A DNA stretch of 64,000 nt from Limnohabitans planktonicus II-D5 (GTDB lineage Bacteria; Pseudomonadota; Gammaproteobacteria; Burkholderiales; Burkholderiaceae_C). Shown in pieces: positions 40,172-49,641 of this stretch; the stretch's first letter is position 1; every line of letters begins with the position of its first letter. The stretch spans positions 1 through 64,000 of the forward strand of contig NZ_LFYT02000022.1 of NCBI RefSeq assembly GCF_001270065.2, in the 5' to 3' direction. The translations under genes and the position numbers were made by a program. Under the pieces are notes generated by a model. The model was given only the letters and a program-made list of their open reading frames with translations, did not search any database and was not told the DNA's origin.

Positions 40172-43100
40172 GGGTGGGCTCCAGTACTTGGGCTGCTGCC
40201 CATGCGGGCACCAGCGGAAAATTCATTCATGTATTCGGCCACCACCAAGTGGTTGATGGTGCGGGTGGCGTCTGGGGTGAGTTTGATGCGCTGGCGGGTG
40301 TAGAACTCACCGATCACGATGGGTTGCATCATGCGTTCGAAATAACTCTCGTTGTTCAAAAGCTGCGTGTTTTGCAGCACCTGCTCGTCGGCCTGCGCTT
40401 TGACGCCTGCCAGCGCCTCAAACAATTTGCGCTCAGTCTGCGTGCCCTCTGGGGTGAGTGGACCACGCTCTTGCAGGCGCTTATGGATGCGGGTGTATTT
40501 GGCATCGCCTCGGTATTTGCCGCGCAACTGGTTGTTTTGGCGATTAAGCTCTTTGACCTTGTCATGGATGGCGTTGAGCGCCCCGATATTGGCCGTCATC
40601 TCATCTTGGCTAACTTCGCTGAGTTTCTTTTTCTTGAACAGGCGTTCAAGCTCTTCGCGCAGGGTGATGAATTTGGGGTCAACCTGATCAAAGTTGTCTG
40701 CCAGCGCTTCGCGTGTCTGCCGAAGGGTGTTTTTCAACTTGTCAGCCAGTACCAGCTCTTCTTCCCGGATCTTGGCGAATTTAAAGATCACCTCTTCCAG
40801 CGCGACATTGAGCAGTTGCCCCGTGTCGGAGGCGGATTCGATGGTGTCTTTCAGGTTGAGCAGGTCGAGGTGGTTACAGGTTTCGCGGTACAGCTGTCCC
40901 AGTTTGTGGAAATCCAACTGCTGCAACAGACCATATTCACCTTGCAGGCGAATCATGTTGTAGAGGTTGCGGGCGTCGCCCAATGCCTTTTTGAGCGCCA
41001 GCACCGTGGCACGGTCTTGAATTTGGTTGAGCTGCCTGGAAAATTCTTCGGCGTTTTGGATGTTAAAGCTGAACAAAATGTCTTTGATGGCTTCGATTTC
41101 TTGCGTGATCTCTGCAGAAGATTTGAACAGATTCGAATAGTGCTCGATCTCGTCGCCCAGCTCGGATTGCAACTCGTCAAAATAGTCTTTGTTGGTCTTG
41201 TCGAATTCCTTGCGGATGTCGGCAAAGTCGACCACGTAGCCGTATCGAAAATCCTTGTAGGTGCGGTTGACTCGGGTGAGCGCCTGCAACAGGTTATGGG
41301 CCTTGATGATGCGACCGAGATAGAGCTTTTTCAGTCGCTTGGCATCAAAGCCCGTGAGCAGCATGTTGTAGACAAACAGGAGGTCGATCTTGCCTGCCTT
41401 GAAGTCTTCGACCCAATCCTTGCGCTCGTCTTTGCTGCCTACATCGTGCAGGATCAGCGCGGCAGTTTTGGCGCGGTTTTCCAGCAGCGTACGGGCAGCG
41501 TAGCTGTCAGGCAGGCCTGCGGCGATGATCGCTTGAGCAGAGTCCTGCGCGGTGAGAGCAGGTAATGGTTGTAGCGCGTACACCGCAGTGAAGATTCGGA
41601 ACATTTGACGCGCTTGCTCGGCGCTGTCGCAGATCACCATCCCGCCGATGCTGGCATCGCCCAATGCACTGCGACTTTTCTCGAAGTCTCGGACGATGTA
41701 ATCAAGCATGGGCTCGACAAATTTGGGATGCGAATAGATGCGCTTGCGGTCGATGTCGCCCTGCTGCAGCTTGACAGTGGCGAGTGCCTCTTGCAGAGAG
41801 AGCTTGTAATTGGTGGCGATTTCTTCGCGGATCAGGCGCAGGGTATAGCCGTCAGCAATGGAGGCGTTGTAGTAGTACTTGTGGATGTAGTCGCCAAACA
41901 GGGCACGCGAGTTGTAGTCATCGCCCAAAAGCGGCGTACCGGTGAGACCGATTTTGATGGCGTTGCGGTCAGACTGGCTGAGGTTGGCCAGAAAACTGCC
42001 CTGCGGGTTGTAGCTGCGATGCACTTCGTCCAGAAAATAGACGCGCTGGATGCTGAAGTCGTAATCTTCGGCGCGAACCACATCCGGATCATCTTGAAAT
42101 TTCTGGATGTTGACCACGGTGATTTCAGGCTTACCGCTGTGGTTATGCAGTACTTGCGTGGATTTGATGTCGCGGGCAAAGGCATCGCGGCTGTCAATGG
42201 TGTGCACCACCAATCCGCGACAGGCAAATTCACGCTGAGCCTGAATGAGCAAATCCAGCCGGTCGACGATGAAATAGAACTTGGGGATGACGCCTTTGCG
42301 CTGGTAGTAATCGGTGAGGAAGCGGGTGGCGTAATAGGCCAGCGCAGTTTTACCGCTGCCCTGGGTGTGCCAGATGATGCCCTTCTTGATCCCCGCGTCG
42401 AGTTTTCTCTCGATGGCTTTGGTGGCAAAGAGCTGGGGATAGCGCATGACGTGTTTGTGGAGGCCATCGCTTTCATTGACGTAGGCCAGTGAAAAACGGA
42501 GCATGAAAGCCAATCGGCCACGGCTGAACAAGGATGTACAGATCCGATTGGTCGGTGTATCAGGCGACTTGTTGGTCAGAAATTCTGGGCTGTGCTTGAT
42601 GACGTTGAGGTTGTTGTCGCGCAGCACTTCATTTTCGAGGGCGTCATCTTCAGCGGCCAGAAGTTGGGTGTAGTCCAGCGTTTCTTCTTCACGGAAATAG
42701 TTGAAGACGGGCGAGTCATAGGATGGACTGGCGTAAAACGCACCTTCGATAGGCTGCGGCGAGCCATCCTCGTACTCCATGTTGTTGGAGAAGACCATCA
42801 ACTGCGTGATGTTGATGAAGCGGCGAAATTTTGGGTTGCGGCTTCGCGTGATGATGCGGTTGCGCTCGGCCAGCACACCTTCACGGTTGTTGGGCTTCTT
42901 GACCTCGATGAAGGCCAGCGGCATGCCGTTGATCAGAAGGGTGATATCAGGACGGAACTCGTCGTCGCCGTTTTTGCAAGTCAGCTCAGTGACGACATGG
43001 AAGCTGTTGTTGTCGAAGTTTTCAAAGTCGATCAGTCGGATGCCTGAGCGCTCAGTCAACCGTTCATAGAAAGCCTTACCGAGATCTTCGTTTTCGAGCA

Positions 43101-43305
43101 GGAGTTTGACATCAGCCAAAAAACGGCGCAGGTCGTCTGGCGTGAGATCAGGGTTAATTCGTCCAATTGCTTCGCTGAAGAGTGAAGGAAAAATATTGGA
43201 CTCTTCATCCCAAACGGCCCCCTTCAGGGAAAGATAGCTGTAGCCGAGACGAACCAAATGCAGGATGCAAGGAATTTTGACCCGTGAGTCTTCGCTGAAA
43301 ACCAT
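40165..43305 (-). CDS. hsdR: Type I restriction-modification endonuclease/translocase subunit
   Basis: 1046 residues, first gene of the operon. N-terminal nuclease: RPDITLLINGMPLAFIEVKK gives the PD-(D/E)xK site. Motor domain: Walker A HTQGSGKTALA, Walker B-like FLDEVHRSY, GLTGTPLLG and a late arginine motif ALTRVNRTYKD. The last third is helical and should dock on HsdM. GGGGAGAAC lies just before the ATG. No frameshift is visible, so restriction should be functional. Confidence 0.96.
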   Translation of the reverse strand: MVFSEDSRVKIPCILHLVRLGYSYLSLKGAVWDEESNIFPSLFSEAIGRINPDLTPDDLRRFLADVKLLLENEDLGKAFYERLTERSGIRLIDFENFDNNSFHVVTELTCKNGDDEFRPDITLLINGMPLAFIEVKKPNNREGVLAERNRIITRSRNPKFRRFINITQLMVFSNNMEYEDGSPQPIEGAFYASPSYDSPVFNYFREEETLDYTQLLAAEDDALENEVLRDNNLNVIKHSPEFLTNKSPDTPTNRICTSLFSRGRLAFMLRFSLAYVNESDGLHKHVMRYPQLFATKAIERKLDAGIKKGIIWHTQGSGKTALAYYATRFLTDYYQRKGVIPKFYFIVDRLDLLIQAQREFACRGLVVHTIDSRDAFARDIKSTQVLHNHSGKPEITVVNIQKFQDDPDVVRAEDYDFSIQRVYFLDEVHRSYNPQGSFLANLSQSDRNAIKIGLTGTPLLGDDYNSRALFGDYIHKYYYNASIADGYTLRLIREEIATNYKLSLQEALATVKLQQGDIDRKRIYSHPKFVEPMLDYIVRDFEKSRSALGDASIGGMVICDSAEQARQMFRIFTAVYALQPLPALTAQDSAQAIIAAGLPDSYAARTLLENRAKTAALILHDVGSKDERKDWVEDFKAGKIDLLFVYNMLLTGFDAKRLKKLYLGRIIKAHNLLQALTRVNRTYKDFRYGYVVDFADIRKEFDKTNKDYFDELQSELGDEIEHYSNLFKSSAEITQEIEAIKDILFSFNIQNAEEFSRQLNQIQDRATVLALKKALGDARNLYNMIRLQGEYGLLQQLDFHKLGQLYRETCNHLDLLNLKDTIESASDTGQLLNVALEEVIFKFAKIREEELVLADKLKNTLRQTREALADNFDQVDPKFITLREELERLFKKKKLSEVSQDEMTANIGALNAIHDKVKELNRQNNQLRGKYRGDAKYTRIHKRLQERGPLTPEGTQTERKLFEALAGVKAQADEQVLQNTQLLNNESYFERMMQPIVIGEFYTRQRIKLTPDATRTINHLVVAEYMNEFSAGARMGSSPSTGAHPW

Positions 43306-43423
43306 TGAAGCTGTTCTCCCCTATCTTTATTGCTGTATTTGACGATTCACTTGGGTCAGCATCAACTTGCCAAAATCTCAGACCAGTTGGTCTATGCAGT
43401 CCAAAGATCAATTGGGGTTGATG

Positions 43424-43451
43424 AAAAAACAGCCTGACGCTATTTGTCAGG
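43424..43451 (-). terminator. Rho-independent terminator after the MFS gene
   Basis: Minus strand: CCTGAC-(loop)-GTCAGG (43451-43433) followed after CTG by six T (43429-43424). It lies downstream of the MFS transporter stop and upstream of hsdR, separating the two transcripts. Confidence 0.7.
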
Positions 43452-43486
43452 GTTGAAATTTATCAGCTTAACGGGCACCACCTGTA

Positions 43487-44698
43487 TTAACTTGCAGGAT
43501 TGTTTTGCAAGCCAGACCGCCGCGCCAACTCCCGCCCAGCCATCCAAGCCAACCCCGCCCCCACCACACAACACCCCACCGTGACCAGCGGCGTGAGTTG
43601 CCAGCCGCCTGCACGCGCCGCCACAGCAGCCACCACGGGCGGCCCCGCAAATTGGCCCAAAGCAGACAACTGCTGCACCCAGCCCACGGTGGTGGCCACT
43701 TGCTGCTCGCCCGGGGCCAGACGCACCGCCAGGCTGAACAGCGTGCCCGGCACCAAGCCGCCCACACCCGAAAACAGCAGCACCCCGGCAAAGCGCAGCC
43801 AAGGCAGGCTTTCGGTGAAGGGTGCAAAGGCCACGGTGCTGCCCAGCGCCATCGCGCCAAAACCCAGCCACAAGGTCGAGCGCGGTGCCCAGCCGCGTTG
43901 CAGCAGGCGGCCCGATGCCATATTGCCCAAGATGTTCACCGCCGCAGCCAAGGCCGTGAGCACACCCAAAAGCGCCCCGCTCACGCCCGCAGCGGCGTAA
44001 ATCGACGGCAAAAAGCCCACCACCGCCAGCCACTGGCCTGAATACATGCCAAAAGTCAGCGCCACCAGCCAGGGGCCGGGTACGCTCAGGGTGCGGCGCA
44101 GGCGGCTCCAGGAGCCTTGCCCGGCAGTGGCCACCGCATGGGGAGGATCGGATGGCACCGCCCGCAACAGCCACAGCGCCATCGCCATTGACACCCCAGA
44201 AAACAACCACCACCAGGCCCCCCAGCCCCAGGCCGGGATGAACAGCGGCCCCAGCAACAAGGCCAGCGCCGTGCCCGTGGGCATGTAGGCACCCCACACG
44301 CCCAGCATGCCGGGCAATTTCGCAGGCGGCACCAAGCGGCGGATCAGGGCAGGCGCAGGCAGGGCCACCAGCAAAAATCCCAGCCCTTCAATCGCCCGCA
44401 ACACCAGCAAAGCCGTCACCGAGGTGGCGAAACCGCCCAAACCACTGGCCAGCGCCAGCAGGCACAGGCCGCGCACCATGCTGCGCTTGAGCCCCATGCC
44501 ATCGGCCAGCAAGCCCATGAACACCGCCAGACTCAGGCCGGCCAGCTGCACGATGGACAAAAGAAAGCCCGACTGCACCAGCGTCAGGCCCAGCTCAGCC
44601 TGCAAGGCAGGCAAGGCCGGGGGCAGCTTGCCCACTTGTAAGGCGGCCACGCCACCGGCTAAAACGACCAGCCAAGCCGAGTGTTTTGCAGCCTTCAT
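43487..44698 (-). CDS. MFS transporter
   Basis: 403 residues from the ATG at 44698, about twelve membrane segments. The loop 2-3 motif GLLADGMGLKRSMVRG is the MFS signature; a second, weaker one lies at GNMASGRLLQRGWAPR. It resembles CynX/NimT-like or drug-type exporters, but the substrate cannot be told. An in-frame extension to 44908 runs through a BIME repeat and is not coding. That repeat occupies its upstream region, so the promoter must lie within or beyond it. Confidence 0.88.
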   Translation of the reverse strand: MKAAKHSAWLVVLAGGVAALQVGKLPPALPALQAELGLTLVQSGFLLSIVQLAGLSLAVFMGLLADGMGLKRSMVRGLCLLALASGLGGFATSVTALLVLRAIEGLGFLLVALPAPALIRRLVPPAKLPGMLGVWGAYMPTGTALALLLGPLFIPAWGWGAWWWLFSGVSMAMALWLLRAVPSDPPHAVATAGQGSWSRLRRTLSVPGPWLVALTFGMYSGQWLAVVGFLPSIYAAAGVSGALLGVLTALAAAVNILGNMASGRLLQRGWAPRSTLWLGFGAMALGSTVAFAPFTESLPWLRFAGVLLFSGVGGLVPGTLFSLAVRLAPGEQQVATTVGWVQQLSALGQFAGPPVVAAVAARAGGWQLTPLVTVGCCVVGAGLAWMAGRELARRSGLQNNPAS

Positions 44699-44710
44699 GC
44701 GAATAATCCT

Positions 44711-44898
44711 GTAGGTCGGCACTCGCAGAGTCCGACATGGGCTGGACATACCACCAACGCTTGTGCAAACGCTACCGCACAAGCAAGCAGCGTCGGGGTC
44801 TTCGACCACCGACCTACAAAACTGTAGCTCGGTTGCTTCAGCCCCAACAAAGGCCTGAGCCGGAGCGCGCAGCGTCGGGGCTGAAGCCACCGACCTAC
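44711..44898. repeat. BIME repeat, two adjacent copies (dgt-MFS gap)
   Basis: First copy 44711-44817: GTAG-footed hairpin with ACTC/GAGT inner stem, a spacer that itself folds (GCTTGTGC/GCACAAGC), then an inverted hairpin with GGTC/GACC and foot CTAC. Second copy 44824-44898: two inverted hairpins of the GGCT/AGCC type (first foot GTAG, last foot CTAC). Outer stem GTCGG/CCGAC is shared. This fits inverted REP pairs. Confidence 0.85.
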
Positions 44899-44918
44899 AA
44901 GAAGGCACAAAAACAGGT

Positions 44919-46061
44919 TCACAAGAGCTTGCGCCCCGTCAGGCGTTCGTGTTCGCGCAGGGCAAAGCGGTCGGTCATGCCAGCGATGTAGTCGGCCACG
45001 GCGCGGTGCAAGTCGGCCCCTGCTGCAAAGTCGGCGGGCATTTCTGCAGGGCGTGCCACATAAGCCGCAAACAGCTCGCGCACGGCCTGCTGGGCCTGGC
45101 CGGTGGTTTGCATGACCTGCGGATGGCGGTACAGACTCGCAAACAAAAACTTCTTGAGTTCCGCCGTGCGGGCTTTCATGTCGGCGCTGAAAGCCACCAA
45201 AGGGCCCGCCAGCCGGACCTCGTCGGCCGACTGAACCCCTGCACGCGCCACCGCCTGGCGGGTGGTGTCGATCACGTCATACACCTGATCGCTCAGCATG
45301 CGGCGAATGGTTTCGTACAGCAGTCGGCGCGGCTTTTCAGACAGGACGGGGTGCTCGTTCAAGGTCTGCTGGTGGTAGTGGGCAAACAGCGCCACCTCCT
45401 GCAACTGCCCCATGCTGATCAGACCGGAACGCACCCCATCGTCAATGTCATGCGCGTTGTAGGCAATCGCATCGGCCAGATTGCACAACTGCGCCTCCAG
45501 GCTTGGCTGGGTGCGGTCGATGAAACGCCGCCCCACCCCGCCCGGCTCGGCCCGCTCCAGATGCTCGGCATTGGCCCGAGAACAATGCTTGAGCACGCCC
45601 TCACGGGTTTCAAAACTCAGGTTCAGGCCATCAAACGCGGGGTAACGTTCCTCAAGCTGGTCCACCACACGCAGGCTTTGCAGGTTGTGCTCAAAACCGC
45701 CGTGCGCAGCCATGCACTCGTTCAGCGCGTCTTGCCCGGCATGCCCAAAGGGCGTGTGGCCCAGGTCATGCGCCAGCGCCACGGCCTCGACCAAATCTTC
45801 GTTCAGGCCCAGCGCCCGGGCAATGGATCGGCCCAGCTGCGCCACCTCCAGCGAATGCGTGAGCCGCGTGCGGAACAGATCGCCCTCGTGGTTCAAAAAC
45901 ACCTGCGTCTTATAAACCAGCCGCCGAAACGCCGTGGAATGCACGATGCGGTCGCGGTCGCGCTGAAAGGCATTGCGCGTGGGGGCAGGCGGCTCGGCGT
46001 GACGGCGGCCACGGGTTTGGGCGGGGTCGCAGGCCAGGAAATGCAAGGCAGTAGTGGTCAT
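44919..46061 (-). CDS. dgt: Deoxyguanosinetriphosphate triphosphohydrolase-like protein
   Basis: 380 residues from the ATG at 46061. HD-domain dNTPase: RDRIVHSTAFRRLVYKTQVF, then RLTHSLEVAQLGRS and ALAHDLGHTPFGHAG, which carry the H...HD metal ligands, with a later ADAIAYNAHDIDDG for the final Asp. It removes triphosphate from dNTPs, affecting pool balance. It normally follows aroB in this group; here a lipoprotein gene stands between them. Confidence 0.95.
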   Translation of the reverse strand: MTTTALHFLACDPAQTRGRRHAEPPAPTRNAFQRDRDRIVHSTAFRRLVYKTQVFLNHEGDLFRTRLTHSLEVAQLGRSIARALGLNEDLVEAVALAHDLGHTPFGHAGQDALNECMAAHGGFEHNLQSLRVVDQLEERYPAFDGLNLSFETREGVLKHCSRANAEHLERAEPGGVGRRFIDRTQPSLEAQLCNLADAIAYNAHDIDDGVRSGLISMGQLQEVALFAHYHQQTLNEHPVLSEKPRRLLYETIRRMLSDQVYDVIDTTRQAVARAGVQSADEVRLAGPLVAFSADMKARTAELKKFLFASLYRHPQVMQTTGQAQQAVRELFAAYVARPAEMPADFAAGADLHRAVADYIAGMTDRFALREHERLTGRKLL

Positions 46062-46180
46062 GAAAGGGGCAAGGTCAGCGCTTGAGCATACTGCAAGCCC
46101 TTTTCCAAGCCATTGAAGGGCACCCTTCGCATAGGTGCGCACTTATTCAAGTCTCATTACATATTTTTTGACGCCTTTAA

Positions 46181-46209
46181 TTGACAAAAAATTTATATAT
46201 ACTTAATTT
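46181..46209 (+). promoter_or_regulatory. Promoter candidate for the lipoprotein gene
   Basis: A perfect -35 box TTGACA (46181-46186) with TAATTT 17 bases on (46204-46209), in a very AT-rich stretch. An inverted repeat (46205-46217 with 46222-46234, one mismatch) overlaps the start of transcription and could be an operator. Confidence 0.5.
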
Positions 46210-46255
46210 TTGAGTATCTAAATATTCAAAAATTAACCACCACCTGGAGATGAAC

Positions 46256-48415
46256 ATGCGCAACAAACAAAAATCCATATTGACCGTGCAACATGGTCTG
46301 ACCGCTCTGGCCTGTGCCTGTTTGGTTGCCTGTGGGGGGGGCAGTAGCCCAACAGCCACCGGGGACAACAACGCTTCAAATAACACTTCAAACGGATCTT
46401 CAAGCACTCAGGCCCAATCGCTACTGACCGGCACAGCCGCCTACGGTGCGCCTATGGCGGGTGCCAGCATCACACTCATGGATGCAGCGGGCACAACCAA
46501 AACTGCAACTGCCGACAGCACGGGCAACTACACGTTGACTGTGACGGGCTTGACCGCCCCCTTCTTGATCAAAGCCAGCATGCCATCGGGCGACTCGGTC
46601 AAGGAATATTCCTCTTTGGTGATGACAGCCCCCAAAGCGGGTGACACCGGCGTTGCCAACGTCACACCTCTGACCCATGCTCTGGTCAGCATGGTTTCCA
46701 GCGATGGTGCCAACCCCAATGAATTTGCGGATAAGAACACACTCAAGAACGTGGACCCAGCCAAGCTGACTGCGGCTTTGAAGAACTTGCAAACGGCACT
46801 TGCTGAAGTGCTGAGCGCTGCCAAATTGCCTGCGACTTTTGACCCCATGACCACCAGCTTCAAGGCTGATCGGGACAATGAAGCTGACTTGCTGCTCGAC
46901 ACCATCAAGGTGGGTGTGAGCGATCAAGGCGTGTCGTTGACGAATGCGCGTGTGCCCGCCAGCGACACGGGCAGCAACACCGCCCCTGCAACCATCACAC
47001 TCAAAGGAACCACGACAGGCACAGTGACCGCTTTGCCTAAACCCACGGTCGCTACAGATGACCTGAAAGGCCTTGATGCCTTCCAGGCAGAGGCTAATGC
47101 CTGTTTGGCACTCGCACCTGCGGCCCGGGTGAGTCAAAACAATGGTAGTTACACGTTCTTGGGCGCATGCGCCAACGTGACCGGCTTTGACACCAACAAT
47201 TACAAAGCCTTTGGCTACAGCTTGCAGCAGTTGTGGGGATACCGACTTTTGAACGAAATTCCTGCAGACTCCAAATTGTTGACACCCGAATTTTTGCTCT
47301 TCCTCGACGATGGCAAAAAAGCGATTGTTCGCTTGGCAAGCGCCTCCCCAAGCGGCGGCAAAGTCTATTTTGAAACCGCTCAAAAAATTGGCGACGTTTG
47401 GAAAATCGTTGGCAATCAACGTGACTACGATGCCAGTGTTGGCGTCAGACTGTTCCGCCAAAACGACTTGAGTACCAACGGGTGGACCATTCCATCGACC
47501 TACATCAACAGCCTTGACAGTGGTAAGAACGTCGGGAAATTTGACGCCTACACAAGCCGCTTGAGCTTCAGCTTCAACCAATCAGGCCCGAATGGATACG
47601 ATGTCTATGCCGTACGTGTCAAAGGACCGGGCTTGCCAGCCAGTGGCATTGTGCTGAGCCGATCCAGCGCATGTGGCACAAATGACTACCTGGCTTTTTA
47701 CAGCAACAACGGATCGCTGCCGGCACCCAACAGTTCCAGTTTGCCCACCAGTTCTGCCACCAACAGCTGGGTACTTGACGTTGCCAATTTCGGATCTGCT
47801 TACAAAGGCACTACCACTGAGTTCTTCAATCAATACCGCGGACTGAATTCCCTCGGAAGCCCATCGACCAGTACTGGAAACAACACGGCACAAAACAGAG
47901 TCGACTTGTCCACCATCCCTGAATTTGCGGTCTACAACTGGGAAGTCTTCACCAACGCAGTCGGTCCCAATGTTGCGGCCACATTCAGATCGCGCATCAT
48001 CACCCGCCCCCTTGCAGCCACTGAAGGGAAAAAACAAGCCTGGGCCACTTTGAACCAAGATGCGTTGGATTACCTCAACCCCAACAACACAGCCAAAGCA
48101 GCTGAACTGAACAATGGACAATTCAGCTGGGCACTGCCGAACGCAACTGCACCCATCGTTGTCAATGGCTACATCTTTGGCTCAGGCGATTTGGGACGCA
48201 TGAATATGGGCCGAGCTGTCACCAAATCAGGTGACACCAGCCTGAACTTGACTGCTTCAGCAGAATATAAAGGCAATGGTCAAGCCTGTAACTATGCAAA
48301 AGTCCCCACATTCACCAGCACTTCAGGTTACCGCGAAGTGGGCATTCGCCAAGTGACAGAGAGTGGCTTGATGCTCAGCCAATACAGCTTCCACACTGGC
48401 CGCGCAGCCCCCTGA
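46256..48415 (+). CDS. Large secreted lipoprotein, function unknown
   Basis: 719 residues, starting at ATG 46256 with TGGAG six bases before; the ATG at 46250 overlaps that site. Lipobox LVAC followed by GGGSS and a Ser/Asn/Thr-rich linker. Residues about 50-110 look like a carboxypeptidase-regulatory Ig-like domain (GAPMAGASITLMDAAGTTKT, STGNYTLTVTG). The rest is rich in Asn, Ser and Thr, with no recognised catalytic motif. Lower GC than neighbours and opposite strand: probably an insertion between aroB and dgt. Likely faces the outside of the outer membrane. Confidence 0.8.
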   Translation: MRNKQKSILTVQHGLTALACACLVACGGGSSPTATGDNNASNNTSNGSSSTQAQSLLTGTAAYGAPMAGASITLMDAAGTTKTATADSTGNYTLTVTGLTAPFLIKASMPSGDSVKEYSSLVMTAPKAGDTGVANVTPLTHALVSMVSSDGANPNEFADKNTLKNVDPAKLTAALKNLQTALAEVLSAAKLPATFDPMTTSFKADRDNEADLLLDTIKVGVSDQGVSLTNARVPASDTGSNTAPATITLKGTTTGTVTALPKPTVATDDLKGLDAFQAEANACLALAPAARVSQNNGSYTFLGACANVTGFDTNNYKAFGYSLQQLWGYRLLNEIPADSKLLTPEFLLFLDDGKKAIVRLASASPSGGKVYFETAQKIGDVWKIVGNQRDYDASVGVRLFRQNDLSTNGWTIPSTYINSLDSGKNVGKFDAYTSRLSFSFNQSGPNGYDVYAVRVKGPGLPASGIVLSRSSACGTNDYLAFYSNNGSLPAPNSSSLPTSSATNSWVLDVANFGSAYKGTTTEFFNQYRGLNSLGSPSTSTGNNTAQNRVDLSTIPEFAVYNWEVFTNAVGPNVAATFRSRIITRPLAATEGKKQAWATLNQDALDYLNPNNTAKAAELNNGQFSWALPNATAPIVVNGYIFGSGDLGRMNMGRAVTKSGDTSLNLTASAEYKGNGQACNYAKVPTFTSTSGYREVGIRQVTESGLMLSQYSFHTGRAAP

Positions 48416-48440
48416 TCTCACCCGCTGAACAGGTCTAAAC

Positions 48441-48473
48441 AACCCACCAGGCCACAAGCCCGGTGGGTTTTTT
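48441..48473 (+). terminator. Rho-independent terminator after the lipoprotein gene
   Basis: CCCACC (48443-48448) pairs with GGTGGG (48462-48467), with GCC/GGC inside, followed by six T. On the minus strand it is followed by TTGTTT and may also end the aroB transcript. Confidence 0.85.
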
Positions 48474-48493
48474 CTTGCCCGATGCGCCAACCC

Positions 48494-49606
48494 TCAGCCG
48501 CAGCAGGCGTTGATCACGTCGCGCACCATGGCGTCGGGTGCGCCGCACACGGTGGCTTGGCCGGGGCCGTCGATGATGACGAACTGGATGTCGCCGCCCA
48601 CGGCTTTTTTATCGAGGCGCATGTGTTCGATGTAATGCCCGGCGTTGTCGGCAGCGTCGATGATGGGGCCGCGCACGGGCAGGCCTGTGCGCTCGATGAG
48701 GGCTTTGAGTCGGGTCACAAAAGCGGCATCGACCTTGCCCAGGCGCTGCGACAGCTCGGCCGCCATGACCATGCCGCAGCCCACCGCCTCACCGTGCAGC
48801 CAAACGCCAAAGCCCAGACCCGCCTCGATGGCGTGTCCAAAGGTGTGGCCAAAGTTGAGGATGGCGCGCAAGCCCGCTTCGCGCTCGTCTTGTCCGACTA
48901 CCCAGGCCTTGATTTCGCAGCTGCGCTTGACGGCATGGGCCAGGGCCTTCGGGTCTTGAGCCATGAGCGCATCGATGTTCGCCTCGATCCAGTCCAGAAA
49001 CGCCATGTCGGCAATCGGGCCGTATTTGATGACTTCGGCCAAGCCCGCGCTCAACTCACGCGGGGGCAAGGTGCCGAGGGTGTTCAGGTCGCAAATCACC
49101 CGCACTGGCTGGTAGAACGCGCCGATCATGTTTTTGCCCAGGGGGTGGTTGATGGCGGTTTTGCCGCCTACCGAGGAGTCGACTTGCGACAGCAGCGTGG
49201 TCGGCACCTGCACAAAGGGCACGCCGCGCATGTAGCTGGCGGCCGCGAAGCCGGTCATGTCGCCGATCACGCCGCCGCCCAAGGCAAACAACACCGTTTT
49301 GCGGTCGCAGCCTTTGCCCAGCAGGGCGTCAAAAATCAGGTTCAGGGTTTGCCAGTCTTTGTACGCCTCGCCGTCGGGCAGCACCACGGTGTGGACTTGC
49401 TTGTAATGCGGGCTGATGGCGCTGCGCAGCTGGGCTTCGTAAAGGGGCGCCACAGTGTCGTTGGTGACGATCATGGCTGTTTGCGCCTTGGGCAAACCGG
49501 CCCAGGTGTCGGGTCGACTCAACAGGCCTTGGCCAATCTGGATGTCATAACTGCGGTCATCCAGCGAAATGGCGACCTGCTCAATGGAAATGGGGTGCTC
49601 GGACAT
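48494..49606 (-). CDS. aroB: 3-dehydroquinate synthase
   Basis: Second step of the shikimate pathway, DAHP to 3-dehydroquinate, NAD and metal dependent. 370 residues from the ATG at 49606; the open frame continues upstream only because the BIME repeats happen to lack stops. NAD/metal blocks: [45 protein letters not shown] and [13 protein letters not shown] with zinc histidines. It follows aroK, separated by a BIME array. Confidence 0.96.
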   Translation of the reverse strand: MSEHPISIEQVAISLDDRSYDIQIGQGLLSRPDTWAGLPKAQTAMIVTNDTVAPLYEAQLRSAISPHYKQVHTVVLPDGEAYKDWQTLNLIFDALLGKGCDRKTVLFALGGGVIGDMTGFAAASYMRGVPFVQVPTTLLSQVDSSVGGKTAINHPLGKNMIGAFYQPVRVICDLNTLGTLPPRELSAGLAEVIKYGPIADMAFLDWIEANIDALMAQDPKALAHAVKRSCEIKAWVVGQDEREAGLRAILNFGHTFGHAIEAGLGFGVWLHGEAVGCGMVMAAELSQRLGKVDAAFVTRLKALIERTGLPVRGPIIDAADNAGHYIEHMRLDKKAVGGDIQFVIIDGPGQATVCGAPDAMVRDVINACCG

Positions 49607-49641
49607 AGGGCGTAAGTGTAGGGCTTTGACACAGCCTTCTC

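Noticed and set aside
43380..43393. AGACCA-GT-TGGTCT inverted repeat upstream of hsdR as an operator
   Set aside because: Arms of six bases are too short to separate from chance, and no controller gene is nearby.
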